Shown here piece after piece: positions 1 to 8,519 of a stretch of 17,856 nucleotides of DNA. Source of the DNA: Fulvivirga aurantia (GTDB lineage Bacteria; Bacteroidota; Bacteroidia; Cytophagales; Cyclobacteriaceae); NCBI RefSeq assembly GCF_009711475.1, contig NZ_SMMD01000919.1:1-17856 (forward strand), in the 5' to 3' direction. The notes beneath the pieces are model-generated. The model made no database searches. It had not been told where the DNA came from and saw nothing but the letters and a program-made list of their open reading frames with translations. The stretch's first letter is position 1, and each line of letters starts with the position of its first letter. The position numbers and the translations under genes are program-made.

Positions 1-627
1 TATGTAATCATAATAATCCCCTCCTACCCTATCGTGTGGTAAGTAGCTGGCCTCTATTTTTAGTCGCAGGCCGTTGGGTAGGTTTTCCGGAAACAGAAAC
101 TGCTGTACATCACTGGCAATTTCAATTTCCTTTCTCAAGGCTTCTTGCTCCAGCTGTTGCCTGGCGAGTTTTTTATTCTCAATAGCAACAATTATAATAT
201 TACTGAGCGCCTGAATAAAGCGCATACTACTCTTTTTGGCATCTTCCTCCTCCTCTTCAATATCGCCTACAAAAACCAGTGACAACAATGAAGATTTATG
301 TGTAACGGGAATTACGAAATCAAATTCATTGAAAGCTTCGGACTCTCCATTAATTTTCGTCACCCCTTTATAACCCAAAAACTGATCCTCAAGCAAGGTG
401 GCAAAACAGTCCATGTCGGTGCCGTAGTTTACTTTGCACTCCCACTCTTCATCTAGCACATAAAGTGCGAGCTTCTTAATTTTAAGATTTGCTCGGAGCG
501 TAAAGTCATAAATTTTATACAGAGAACTTTCAGGGAGGTTGTTATTGATTGCCTGAGTAATCTCAAGCAATGCATTAAGCTCCAGCTCTTTTATGTTGTA
601 TTTATTTTGTAAAGAAAGTGTCTCCAT
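1..627 (-). CDS. SpoIIE/RsbU-type PP2C phosphatase, C-terminus cut off by window edge
   Basis: This gene reads leftward and runs off the window, leaving 209 N-terminal residues. The part seen has a GAF-like sensory region (about residues 15-150), then a coiled-coil linker rich in Lys, Glu and Gln (about 150-175). After that comes the opening of the SpoIIE/PP2C phosphatase domain: IASDVQQFLFPENLP followed by DRVGGDYYDYI. The first Asp of GGDYYD is the metal-binding Asp of this family. Relatives dephosphorylate anti-sigma-factor antagonists in partner-switching signalling; here the target is unknown. The ATG at 627 is the first good start after an in-frame TAA near 665. It lies 66 bp after the glycosyltransferase stop, so the two may share a transcript. 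The family call is firm; the specific pathway is not. Confidence 0.85.
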   Translation of the reverse strand, partial: METLSLQNKYNIKELELNALLEITQAINNNLPESSLYKIYDFTLRANLKIKKLALYVLDEEWECKVNYGTDMDCFATLLEDQFLGYKGVTKINGESEAFNEFDFVIPVTHKSSLLSLVFVGDIEEEEEDAKKSSMRFIQALSNIIIVAIENKKLARQQLEQEALRKEIEIASDVQQFLFPENLPNGLRLKIEASYLPHDRVGGDYYDYI

Positions 628-693
628 ATCAATTTTACACGCTTCATCACCCTCCAGACGTGCTTATTCAATATAATATTTTATTTGGGATTA

Positions 694-1794
694 TTAAAGC
701 CTGTGCTTTCTGCCCTTCCAATTGTAGTGACCAAAGTTAGCAGTCAAACCGAATAGTACAACATAAAACGGGTAGGTAATCTGAAGAAAAATAAAGGCCG
801 GGAATGAAAACTTTGGCCCAGAAGTATTCATCACCGATTTAAGAAATATCCCTTCGGCCAGTAGCTTTAAAAATAAAAAGACAATGATCAACTCATGAGG
901 AGTGACAATTAGACTTATGTAAGCCCAAATGATCGAAACATTAAACGCAAATACTGTTGCTGCCAATAAACTGTTTTTTATGCTTTTATAGGCCTTCCAC
1001 TTACTGGCCCATCGCTTACGTTGGTTGTAAAAGTCTTTCCAAGTATGTTGTGCTGTGGTAAGTACAGCTGCACTATCTTGTTTTAAGAACGCTACTTTTC
1101 CTTTATAATGACGATAGATTTTATGCATTAAAAACTCATCGTCACCACTGGGCTGATCCAGGTTGTCGTTATACCCACCAACTTGATTGAAAGCTTTTTT
1201 GGTGAAAGCCAAATTAGCCCCATTACACATGCTTGGTAGTCCTAATCTAAGAGTGGAAGCACCGCTACCTATGAGACTGGCAAACTCAACCTGTTGCATT
1301 TTTTGAAAAAATGATTGTGGTTTAGCAAATGCGACAGCACCAAACACCATTTCAAGATTTTTTACTTCAAAGTAATAGCTGTAAATATGAAGCCAGCTAG
1401 ATGGCACCTTACAATCAGCATCGGTAGTGACGATGACTTCACCTTTAGCCAAATCAATGCCTGTATTAATTGCAGCCTTCTTTCCTTCACCTTCAGTTGC
1501 ATTTATCAATTTGAGATTAGGCCTGTCTATGTCTTTCAATACATGCTGCCATGTATCAGTAGAGTGATCATTAACCAGAATAACTTCATAATTTTCTTTC
1601 GGAAAGTTTAATCGATCAAGAGAAGCAATCAATGCTTTTAGGTTGTCGGCTTCATTACGAAATGGAATGATAATGCTGTAAAATAGCTTTGGCTCAATTC
1701 CTTTGATGTTGGGAGATGAGGTGCTAAACCAGCCATAGATCAATAACATCACAAAGCCACAATAAGCAAGGAGTATAGCTAACAGAACTGACAT
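694..1794 (-). CDS. Membrane-anchored family 2 glycosyltransferase
   Basis: The 366-residue protein is a processive-type GT2 enzyme that would transfer a sugar from a nucleotide sugar at the cytoplasmic face of the inner membrane. One N-terminal membrane helix (about residues 2-22) precedes the GT-A domain. SIIIPFRNEADN starts the domain, VNDHSTD (74-80) fits the nucleotide-binding Asp, TDADC (124-128) is the DXD-type metal site, GDDE (217-220) holds the likely catalytic acid, and QRKRW (258-262) is the acceptor-site motif. Two or three further hydrophobic helices follow (about 275-350). Its ATG sits immediately after the stop of the upstream flippase-like gene with no spacer, so translation is probably coupled. 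The sugar and acceptor cannot be told from sequence. Confidence 0.88.
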   Translation of the reverse strand: MSVLLAILLAYCGFVMLLIYGWFSTSSPNIKGIEPKLFYSIIIPFRNEADNLKALIASLDRLNFPKENYEVILVNDHSTDTWQHVLKDIDRPNLKLINATEGEGKKAAINTGIDLAKGEVIVTTDADCKVPSSWLHIYSYYFEVKNLEMVFGAVAFAKPQSFFQKMQQVEFASLIGSGASTLRLGLPSMCNGANLAFTKKAFNQVGGYNDNLDQPSGDDEFLMHKIYRHYKGKVAFLKQDSAAVLTTAQHTWKDFYNQRKRWASKWKAYKSIKNSLLAATVFAFNVSIIWAYISLIVTPHELIIVFLFLKLLAEGIFLKSVMNTSGPKFSFPAFIFLQITYPFYVVLFGLTANFGHYNWKGRKHRL

Positions 1795-2736
1795 TTAGCG
1801 ATCGACTTTGAGCTTCATAACTAAAGGTGTGCCTATTAATGTAGGCAGTAAAATATTGATCAGCCACAGCAAAAGGCTGGCAGCCAAAACGGGAATAAGG
1901 GGCACTTGAAAGTTATCAAAGTAATAGATTGCCGACACCTCTCTCACGCCTAAATCACTAAGAAAGTTAAAAGTAGGCAAAATTGATTTAGCCAGAAAAA
2001 TCCAGGTTACCCCCGCAAGCTTAATTAGGGCATCAAGCTCTACAAACATCGATAACACCAGAAAAAACTGAAGTGTAAAAACCAGATATCTAACTATTGA
2101 TAAGGAAAAAACATTAAGGAAATCCTTCACTTTGTAAGTAGATATAATGTCTATGTAATAAATCAGTTTGTTAAGCCATTTCCAGCCTGTCTTAAATTTT
2201 AATTTGAGTAGAGCAATGCCTGTGATTAATAGAGAGCTAAGTAAAATCAGGTACATACTCAAAAAAGAACTCCCTAACAGCACATAGACCCCAAGGCTAC
2301 CAAAGATTAATGTAGCTGACATTTGTAATAGGCGGCCAAGCAGTACTGACCCTACCAACTTTGATCGCTCAGCTGAAGTGATTAGCAATACTCTACCGAT
2401 ATAAGTACCAATACCATGGGGGGTAATAAAACCAACACTTAAACCTGCCAGGACTCCCTTAAGCGCACCCATCATATGTAATCTGGTAATAGGTCTAACC
2501 AAAACCTGCCACTTCTTGGCTTCCAGCAACCAATTAAAAGGCATGAGAAAAATGACAGATATAAAGTATAGGTAATTACTATTTTCGAAAGCTTCCTCAA
2601 AAGCTGCTAATACCTTTTCGTTGAAATTATCTTCATCTTTCAACTTAAAAAAAACAAACAGTAAAATCCCGATAACCACCCCAAGTTTAGTCACGAAAAG
2701 AATCGAACGATATGTTTTTTTATTATGACTGCCCAT
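1795..2736 (-). CDS. Flippase-like / lysylphosphatidylglycerol synthase TM-domain protein (UPF0104 type)
   Basis: This 313-residue integral membrane protein has about seven or eight hydrophobic segments and no soluble catalytic domain. Motifs near [13 protein letters not shown] and [15 protein letters not shown] match the two conserved loops of the flippase-like TM family (commonly tPgr..e and G.REa). That family includes the TM half of MprF and many stand-alone proteins beside glycosyltransferases. Transport of a lipid-linked substrate is therefore a reasonable inference. I chose the ATG at 2736, giving MGSHNKK; a longer version from 2781 would add 15 residues that overlap ruvC and look non-conserved. 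It abuts the GT2 gene directly, which suggests a two-gene functional unit. Confidence 0.8.
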   Translation of the reverse strand: MGSHNKKTYRSILFVTKLGVVIGILLFVFFKLKDEDNFNEKVLAAFEEAFENSNYLYFISVIFLMPFNWLLEAKKWQVLVRPITRLHMMGALKGVLAGLSVGFITPHGIGTYIGRVLLITSAERSKLVGSVLLGRLLQMSATLIFGSLGVYVLLGSSFLSMYLILLSSLLITGIALLKLKFKTGWKWLNKLIYYIDIISTYKVKDFLNVFSLSIVRYLVFTLQFFLVLSMFVELDALIKLAGVTWIFLAKSILPTFNFLSDLGVREVSAIYYFDNFQVPLIPVLAASLLLWLINILLPTLIGTPLVMKLKVDR

Positions 2737-3321
2737 ATGTCTATATTGCAGATTGTGGGCAAAATAGATAAAAAACAGCAAAGCGAAACTATAATTCTGG
2801 GGCTAGATCCTGGCACAAGTGTAATGGGTTATGGACTCATATCGGTTAAGGGTCAGCAAATCAGTTTATTGCAGTTTGGTGTCATACATTTGAGTAAATA
2901 CAAAAATCATGAAATAAAGCTCAAGAAGATTTTTGAGCGCGTAGTGAGTATAATTGACGACTATCACCCAGACGAGGTAGCATTAGAAGCTCCTTTTTAT
3001 GGTAAAAACGTACAGTCTATGCTAAAATTAGGCAGGGCGCAGGGCGTGGCTATGGCTGCGGCACTTTCCCGCGACATTCCGATTACAGAGTATGCGCCTA
3101 AGAAAGTAAAACAATCTGTAACCAGTAATGGAAATGCCAGCAAAGAGCAAGTTGCCAATATGCTGATCAGCTTATTAAATATTAAAGAAGCACCTAAAAT
3201 GCTTGATGCAACAGACGCTTTGGGGGTGGCAGTTTGCCATCATTTTCAGAAAGGCACTATCACCATGTCATCTAAAAGCTGGAAGGCATTTATCAGTGAT
3301 AATCCGGGGAGAGTAAAATAG
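2725..3321 (+). CDS. ruvC: Crossover junction endodeoxyribonuclease RuvC
   Basis: RuvC is the nuclease that cuts Holliday junctions symmetrically after RuvAB branch migration. All four acidic catalytic residues are visible (numbered from 2725): Asp28 in LGLDPGT, Glu88 in ALEAPF, and Asp161 and Asp164 in [13 protein letters not shown]. The [15 protein letters not shown] segment and the [21 protein letters not shown] segment are also typical. The start is uncertain: ATG at 2725 or 2737, or GTG at 2755, which would give the usual compact N-terminus before [20 protein letters not shown] box at 2711-2718 matches the Bacteroidota -7 consensus at five of its six fixed positions, but I see no convincing -33. 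It diverges from the flippase-like gene with overlapping 5' ends. Confidence 0.95.
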   Translation: MTAHMSILQIVGKIDKKQQSETIILGLDPGTSVMGYGLISVKGQQISLLQFGVIHLSKYKNHEIKLKKIFERVVSIIDDYHPDEVALEAPFYGKNVQSMLKLGRAQGVAMAAALSRDIPITEYAPKKVKQSVTSNGNASKEQVANMLISLLNIKEAPKMLDATDALGVAVCHHFQKGTITMSSKSWKAFISDNPGRVK

Positions 3322-3336
3322 AGGTTCTTTTCTTCT

Positions 3337-3360
3337 AAAATCAGTAAAAAAAGTGATTTT
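3337..3360 (+). terminator. Weak AT-rich hairpin after ruvC
   Basis: AAAATCA (3337-3343) and TGATTTT (3354-3360) form a 7-bp stem around a 10-nt loop between ruvC and the methyltransferase gene. The T-run is short and the stem is AT-rich, so it would be a weak terminator at most. The segment GATTTTTG at 3355-3362 also matches the -7 promoter box at five of six fixed positions, so a promoter role for the next gene is equally possible. Confidence 0.25.
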
Positions 3361-3368
3361 TGCAGGCG

Positions 3369-4136
3369 ATGGTAGATTACGAAAACAGATCATACGAGTC
3401 AGTTACTGACATTCGAAATAAAAACAAGGTCGATAAACTTTTTAAATTAATACCTGAAGATGTAAATACTGTAATTGACATCGGGTGTGGTAATGGGTTA
3501 ATCACCAACGAATTAGGCAAGCACTACGATGTTTTAGGTGTTGATATCAACGAATCAAAGTTAAAGTTTGTAGAAACGAATAAACTTAAATCGTCTTGTG
3601 ACAGCATACCTAAGCCTGACAAGTCTTTTGATATGGTCTTTTCCAGTGAAATGATCGAGCATCTTGATGACGATTTATTCAATCGCACCATGAACGAATT
3701 TGATAGGTTGTCAAAAAAATACATTCTAATCACCATCCCTAATAAGGAGCCTTTACACAAGCTGGTTGTGAAGTGTAAAAACTGCCATAAACTTTATCAT
3801 AAAAACGGTCATCTAAGAAGCTTTGATACCAATTCTGTTAAAAGCCTTCATCCCAACTGGGAGGTAATTACTACAGAAGAGTTTGGGGGAAATGTGAGAA
3901 ATTACCATAAAAGTCTGGCCTCACTTAAACATAAACTAACCCCTGCCGACTCGTGGATACCTAATTACTGGATTAAAAATCAGGGTGTCAATTATCATTT
4001 CTGTATTCATTGTATCCATAAAAACGAATTGAAGTATCGTTTTCATCCCATTTCATTTGCGCTTGATACTCTAAATATCATGACTACAGGCAAATCTAAA
4101 AGTCATTTACTGGCCTTATTTAAGAAGAGACAATAA
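3369..4136 (+). CDS. Class I SAM-dependent methyltransferase with cysteine-rich C-terminal half
   Basis: The 255-residue protein has a Rossmann methyltransferase domain. VIDIGCGNG (35-43) is the SAM-binding glycine motif, GVDI (57-60) ends in the acidic residue that normally binds the ribose, and SSEMIEHLDD (92-101) is motif II/III. The C-terminal part carries CKNC (136-139), several histidines, and CIHC (212-215), which could bind a metal. Such proteins in glycan clusters usually methylate a sugar or an associated lipid; the substrate is not visible. I chose ATG 3369 rather than TTG 3360, which would add only three residues. The next gene begins 2 bp after the stop, indicating an operon with the Wzx-like flippase. 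Confidence 0.8.
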   Translation: MVDYENRSYESVTDIRNKNKVDKLFKLIPEDVNTVIDIGCGNGLITNELGKHYDVLGVDINESKLKFVETNKLKSSCDSIPKPDKSFDMVFSSEMIEHLDDDLFNRTMNEFDRLSKKYILITIPNKEPLHKLVVKCKNCHKLYHKNGHLRSFDTNSVKSLHPNWEVITTEEFGGNVRNYHKSLASLKHKLTPADSWIPNYWIKNQGVNYHFCIHCIHKNELKYRFHPISFALDTLNIMTTGKSKSHLLALFKKRQ

Positions 4137-4138
4137 CA

Positions 4139-5599
4139 TTGGGCGTTGTCAAAAAACATAGCATCCGTTTTACTTTTATTTACTACATAGGCGTAATTCT
4201 TGGTTATGTAAATACGGTTGTCCTCTTTCCAAGATTATTGGAACCCGACCAGTTTGGTCTAACACGAATTCTGCTATCAGTAGCAATTATAATTAGTCAG
4301 TTTGCACAGTTGGGCACACCGGGCATGGTGATAAGATATTACCCTGTTCTTAAGAATAAAGTTTTTTCTTTAGGAGCTCTAATTTGTGGAGCAGGGAGCT
4401 TAATCGTTTTGAGTATCATCACGATTTTTCAATCACCAATCAAATCTTTCTACACTGAAAATTCGACCCTGTTTACTGACTATTTTTACTTACTACTTCC
4501 ATTTGGTGCCGCTATCGTTTTTTACAATTTATTTGATTCCTACTTAAGGGCATTATACAAAAATTCGGTTTCGACATTCTTATCTAATGTCGTGCTAAGG
4601 TTAATCTGGATGGCATTAATTATAGTTTACAGTTTTGACATCCTTTCTTTTGAGGTTTTTATAGCATTATATGCTTGCTCATATGCCGTCATTTCGTTGG
4701 TGAGTCTCATATATATAATTAAAATCGATAACCCCGGACTCACGTTACAATTTAACGAACAGGACAAAGGCTTTATCAATCAGATCAGAAGTTTTAACTT
4801 TTTCACTCTTTTAGCAGGCCTCTCCTCTTTTCTAATCAATAAAATAGACATACTCATGCTAGGTAGCCTCGAAGGACTGGAGATAGTAGGCCTTTATGCG
4901 ATTGCAGCATATATGGGTATGGTTATTAGGGTGCCGGCAAGTTCTATAGCCCGGACAGCCCAAATATTAGTTTCAGAATCTTTTAAAAATAATGACTTAA
5001 AGTCGATTGCCTCACTATACACCAAATCATCCATTACGCAAATGATTTTGAGTGGCGGTATTTTCTTACTGATACTCTTAAATTATAACAACATCCTCTA
5101 CCTGCTTCCGGAAGAATTTCGCGATAGCTACTTAATCTTCCTATTGTTGGGGCTTACACAGGTAATTGATTCTGCTATGGGAATCAATGGTTTTATCATG
5201 ATTAACTCACAATATTATAAAGTAGAAACATTGTTTTCTTTTTCTCTGCTCATTCTGACAATTACCTCTAACCTGATTTTCATTCCTATGTATGGGGCTA
5301 TTGGTGCAGCTTTAGCCACTTTGGGCTCCATCACTATTTATAATCTATTGAGACTTATTTTTATATGGTCGAGATTTAAAATGCAGCCATTTAGTTTTAA
5401 ATCGCTCATTGGTCTACTAATCGGATTTGTAGCTTTTTTAATCAGTAATCAATTACCTGTCATGGGCTTTTTCATTGTAGATGCCATCGTACGGACAGCA
5501 GTTTTTAGCATACTATTTATACCCTTGGTCTACTATACCAAGCTCTCTCTTGATATCAATACCATGATAGAAAAGCTTTTTAGCCTTTTGAAAAAGTAG
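4139..5599 (+). CDS. Wzx-like polysaccharide flippase (MOP superfamily)
   Basis: The 486-residue protein is almost entirely membrane-spanning, with roughly 12-14 hydrophobic helices. It has the polysaccharide-biosynthesis-family pattern: LLEPDQFGLTRILLS near residues 33-47, QLGTPGMVIRYYP near 57-69, and NKIDILMLG in the mid-region. Members move undecaprenyl-linked repeat units across the inner membrane. The start is a TTG 2 bp after the methyltransferase stop; no ATG is available because an in-frame TAA lies near 4121. The purine-rich AAGAAGAGA upstream may help initiation. The last 20 bp overlap the end of the convergent glycosyltransferase. Confidence 0.88.
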   Translation: MGVVKKHSIRFTFIYYIGVILGYVNTVVLFPRLLEPDQFGLTRILLSVAIIISQFAQLGTPGMVIRYYPVLKNKVFSLGALICGAGSLIVLSIITIFQSPIKSFYTENSTLFTDYFYLLLPFGAAIVFYNLFDSYLRALYKNSVSTFLSNVVLRLIWMALIIVYSFDILSFEVFIALYACSYAVISLVSLIYIIKIDNPGLTLQFNEQDKGFINQIRSFNFFTLLAGLSSFLINKIDILMLGSLEGLEIVGLYAIAAYMGMVIRVPASSIARTAQILVSESFKNNDLKSIASLYTKSSITQMILSGGIFLLILLNYNNILYLLPEEFRDSYLIFLLLGLTQVIDSAMGINGFIMINSQYYKVETLFSFSLLILTITSNLIFIPMYGAIGAALATLGSITIYNLLRLIFIWSRFKMQPFSFKSLIGLLIGFVAFLISNQLPVMGFFIVDAIVRTAVFSILFIPLVYYTKLSLDINTMIEKLFSLLKK

Positions 5600-6776
5600 C
5601 GTAAAGGTTGATTAATTGCGCACTGGTGAGGTTCCAGTTCCATTTATTTGCCACAGCCTGCATGCCATTGCGACCCATTTCTTCAGCTGTCTCCGGATCA
5701 TCATAAATTGCTATAATTTTAGCTGCCAAGTCGTCTTCATCATCGGCCTGATGTACTAAACCACAGTTTTCTTGTTTAATCACATTGGCCTGAGCGGTAG
5801 AGTCGCTCACCACAACAGGTTTACCAACCGCCATGTATTGAAAGATTTTATTAGCAAAAGTAGTATCATGGTGTGCATTACGCTTCAATGGAGAAATACA
5901 AACCGATGCCGATTTTACATAAGAAGGAAAGAGAGAAACATCCTGCCACCCTTCCATGACTACACTTTCTTGCAAGCCCAATTCAGTAATCAAAGATCGT
6001 AATACTTCATCTTCCGAATTGTTATTACCCACTAATACTAGCTTTGCATTATCGATATGCTTTAAAATTTTAGGCATCGCTTTTATAGCTGTATCGGTTC
6101 CTCTCCTGAGGCCGGTATCTCCCAGGTACAGAATTATAAATTCGTCACGAAATCTATCAACTATTTTCTGATCAACTGGATACTCGTTGTATATTTCCGG
6201 ATGAATGGTATTAGGTACAACTATAATATCTTCTGAGGCTTTATTCTTATATTCTAACGAAGCCAGCTTAGCTTCTTCAGTTACAACCACGACTTTATCT
6301 GCCAGGCCAACGAACTCCTCTTGTTTTTTCTCCCATTTATCGGGACTGATGAGCAACCTGCCCTTCAGACTCTTTACATGGCCATAATGCCTCATTATTT
6401 CGGGTCGGTTTTCATGCAAATCTAAAACCAAGGGTAAACCTAGCTTTTTATTGACATCAAAAGCCGCCTGAGCAATAGCCATATCATGCACATGAATGAC
6501 TTCAATATCATGGTTGATCAAAAATTCTCTGATTTTAGGAGCCATTAATTTTTGATAGGCTGAAATAGTGTAGGCAAGTGCCGACAGTTTATACTCTAAT
6601 TTGTTTGACTTATAACGCCTAACCTGAATCCCATTAATGACCTCTTCGTCACTTGCCTCTCCGTAATGCAAGCAAAATAAAAATACTTCATGTCCTGCGT
6701 CAATAAGACTGATAGCCTCATTTTCTACCCTGGAATCGGGCGGAAATGTTTTATCTAAAATCATTCCTATACGCAT
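5580..6776 (-). CDS. Family 4-type (GT-B) glycosyltransferase
   Basis: The 398-residue protein has the two Rossmann halves of a GT-B enzyme. The N-terminal half begins MRIGMILDKTFPPDSRVENE and includes VIHVHDM and LVLDLHENRPE, typical of GT4 acceptor-side regions. The C-terminal half has ILYLGDTGLRRGTDTAIKA, where the donor phosphates are bound, and FANKIFQYMAVGKPVVVSD, the E-x7-E-like donor loop with Gln in place of the first Glu. It probably works in the cytoplasm on a lipid-linked glycan. It converges on the flippase gene with a 20-bp overlap and diverges from the sulfotransferase-like gene across a 59-bp gap. Sugar specificity is unknown. Confidence 0.88.
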   Translation of the reverse strand: MRIGMILDKTFPPDSRVENEAISLIDAGHEVFLFCLHYGEASDEEVINGIQVRRYKSNKLEYKLSALAYTISAYQKLMAPKIREFLINHDIEVIHVHDMAIAQAAFDVNKKLGLPLVLDLHENRPEIMRHYGHVKSLKGRLLISPDKWEKKQEEFVGLADKVVVVTEEAKLASLEYKNKASEDIIVVPNTIHPEIYNEYPVDQKIVDRFRDEFIILYLGDTGLRRGTDTAIKAMPKILKHIDNAKLVLVGNNNSEDEVLRSLITELGLQESVVMEGWQDVSLFPSYVKSASVCISPLKRNAHHDTTFANKIFQYMAVGKPVVVSDSTAQANVIKQENCGLVHQADDEDDLAAKIIAIYDDPETAEEMGRNGMQAVANKWNWNLTSAQLINLYATFSKG

Positions 6777-6793
6777 AAAACAGTAGTTAATTA

Positions 6794-6811
6794 GAAAATT
6801 ACCTTTATTTG
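6794..6811. promoter_or_regulatory. Divergent candidate -7 boxes between GT4 and sulfotransferase-like genes
   Basis: Reading leftward, TAATTTTC (6801-6794) matches TAnnTTTG at five of six fixed positions, 17 nt before the glycosyltransferase ATG. Reading rightward, TTTATTTG (6804-6811) matches at five of six, 24 nt before the ATG at 6836. Both are placed plausibly, but I could not find a clean TTG -33 for either. Confidence 0.35.
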
Positions 6812-6835
6812 CAGCTTGATCAAGCGGTAAAATAA

Positions 6836-7456
6836 ATGAATGTATTTGTATTAACCACAGGCAGGACGGGATCTTTAAGTTTTGAGCGGGCTTGTAGTCA
6901 TATCGAAAATTATACCGCAGCTCATGAGTCGAGATGCCAACTTCTTGGTGATGAGAGATTAAACTTTGCTGATAACCATATCGAGATAGACAATAGACTC
7001 TCCTGGTTTTTGGGAAGGCTGGGTGAAAAATATGGTGACAATGCTATTTATATTCACCTTCTTCGTGATGAGAAAAAAGTAGCTGCCAGCTATAAAAAAC
7101 GCTGGAATAGAGAAACTAGCATTGTAAGAGCTTATGCTTACGGTATCTTAAAGAATCAGGAGCACCACATTGATGATCCGTATAACATCTGCCTTGATTA
7201 TGCCGAAAATGTGAATACAAACATTCGCGATTTCCTGAAAGATAAATCTAAAACCATGACTTTCCATCTTGAGAATCTAGATAAAGATTTTAAGAAATTC
7301 TGGGAGCTAATCGATGCTAAAGGCAATTATGAAGCAGCACTCGAAGATTTTAAGTCAACCCATAATTATACCGGCTCTGACAGTAGCGATTACTCGCTTA
7401 TAAACAAAACCTTACGCGTAATTAAAAAACTACCCTCTTTTATAAGAAACGCCTAA
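6836..7456 (+). CDS. Sulfotransferase-like P-loop protein
   Basis: The 206-residue protein begins FVLTTGRTGSLSFERA. The TGRTGS turn (8-13) resembles the 5'-phosphosulfate-binding loop of PAPS-dependent sulfotransferases. HLLRDEKKVAASYKKRW (74-90), with Arg77, Ser85 and Arg89, resembles the 3'-phosphate-binding segment (R-D-P-x-S-x3-R). It is short for the family but covers the core. In this setting it could sulfate a glycan; that is inferred from context. The start is the first ATG and immediately precedes a hydrophobic beta strand as expected. Its final 17 bp overlap the end of the convergent aminotransferase gene. Confidence 0.68.
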   Translation: MNVFVLTTGRTGSLSFERACSHIENYTAAHESRCQLLGDERLNFADNHIEIDNRLSWFLGRLGEKYGDNAIYIHLLRDEKKVAASYKKRWNRETSIVRAYAYGILKNQEHHIDDPYNICLDYAENVNTNIRDFLKDKSKTMTFHLENLDKDFKKFWELIDAKGNYEAALEDFKSTHNYTGSDSSDYSLINKTLRVIKKLPSFIRNA

Positions 7457-8519
7457 CCTCCTCCACGAGCCGACTCACCTCTTCCTTACGAAGACCTGGA
7501 AAAAGAGGTATCGAAAGAATTTGGCTGGCTGCTTTTTCTGCACTTGGTAAATGCTCATTGGAATGATAGGCTTCAATTTGATGAATAGCCTTAGGGTAAT
7601 GAATGGCTGTAGCTATGCCTTTTTCACTTAAGTGTTCCTTAAGCGCATCCCTCCTGCTAGACATAATTGTAAATAGATGAAAAACCCGACTTTCATTAGA
7701 TGTAGGCAGTATTAAATCACAGTCTTTTAAACCTTCCAGATACTGATTGGCAAGTTGTGCACGTTCTGCATTCCATTGGTCCAGGTGTTTGAGTTTGAGC
7801 GACAAAACAGCGGCTTGTAATGTGTCTAATCGACTATTCCTTCCAACGGTCAGATGTTTATCTCTTACCTGTTGACCATGATCTGCTAGTAAGCGGATTT
7901 TGTCGCTTAAAGTATTGTCATTTGTAACTACAGCTCCTCCATCACCCAATGCACCAAGGTTTTTGGTTGGGTAAAAGCTAAAAGCCGAGGCATTACCAAA
8001 AGTACCTACCTTCTGTCCTTCTATGTGAGCCCCATGTGCCTGTGCACAGTCTTCGATTACTTTAATATCATGTTTTTTAGCCAAATGCATGATGGCCGGC
8101 ATGTCACAGGGGACGCCATACAGGTGTACAGCCATAATCACCTTTGTATTTATGTTGATCAGAGGCTCGATCATTTCTGCGGATATGTTGTATCCATGAG
8201 CCGGGAGGTCTGCAAAAACAGGCTTGGCTCCCACTCTAATCACGACTTCTGCATTACTCACCCAGGTAAAGGAAGGAATTATGACTTCATCACCCGGGCC
8301 AATTTCCATTGCTTCAAGTACCAATTCAAGGGCATCTGTACCATTGCCGCAGCTTATGCAGTGCCGAGCACCCAGATAAGCAGCAAACTCTTCTTCAAAT
8401 TGCTTCACTCTGGGCCCACCAACATACCATCCTTCCTCAACTACTTTTTGAGTAACTGCGTTTAACTCGTTCTGAATGTCTTGATGATGCCTTTTTAGTT
8501 CTAGAAATGGAATATTCAT
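7440..8519 (-). CDS. DegT/DnrJ/EryC1/StrS-family PLP-dependent sugar aminotransferase
   Basis: This 359-residue enzyme would add an amino group to a keto nucleotide sugar using PLP, normally with glutamate as donor. GNGTDALELVL (58-68) binds the cofactor phosphate, IEDCAQAHGA (155-164) has Asp157 for the pyridine nitrogen, and SFYPTKNLGALGDGGAV (181-197) places Lys186 as the Schiff-base lysine. DHGQ, GRNSRLD and HLFTI are further family blocks. Similarity by eye is to the group making 3-amino-3,6-dideoxy sugars or related 4-amino sugars, but regiospecificity cannot be assigned. Its ATG overlaps the upstream glycosyltransferase stop by 4 bp (ATGA), so the two are translationally coupled. Confidence 0.92.
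   Translation of the reverse strand: MNIPFLELKRHHQDIQNELNAVTQKVVEEGWYVGGPRVKQFEEEFAAYLGARHCISCGNGTDALELVLEAMEIGPGDEVIIPSFTWVSNAEVVIRVGAKPVFADLPAHGYNISAEMIEPLININTKVIMAVHLYGVPCDMPAIMHLAKKHDIKVIEDCAQAHGAHIEGQKVGTFGNASAFSFYPTKNLGALGDGGAVVTNDNTLSDKIRLLADHGQQVRDKHLTVGRNSRLDTLQAAVLSLKLKHLDQWNAERAQLANQYLEGLKDCDLILPTSNESRVFHLFTIMSSRRDALKEHLSEKGIATAIHYPKAIHQIEAYHSNEHLPSAEKAASQILSIPLFPGLRKEEVSRLVEEVRRFL

Noticed and set aside
1315..1611. 98-codon plus-strand frame opposite the GT2 gene
   Set aside because: It is a shadow of the glycosyltransferase; no independent signal.
2737..2781. Longer N-terminus for the flippase-like protein from 2781
   Set aside because: The extra residues overlap ruvC and look unlike a membrane-protein lead-in; the ATG at 2736 suits better.
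8025..8465. 146-codon plus-strand frame opposite the aminotransferase
   Set aside because: It is antisense to clear catalytic motifs, and its composition follows the real gene's codons.
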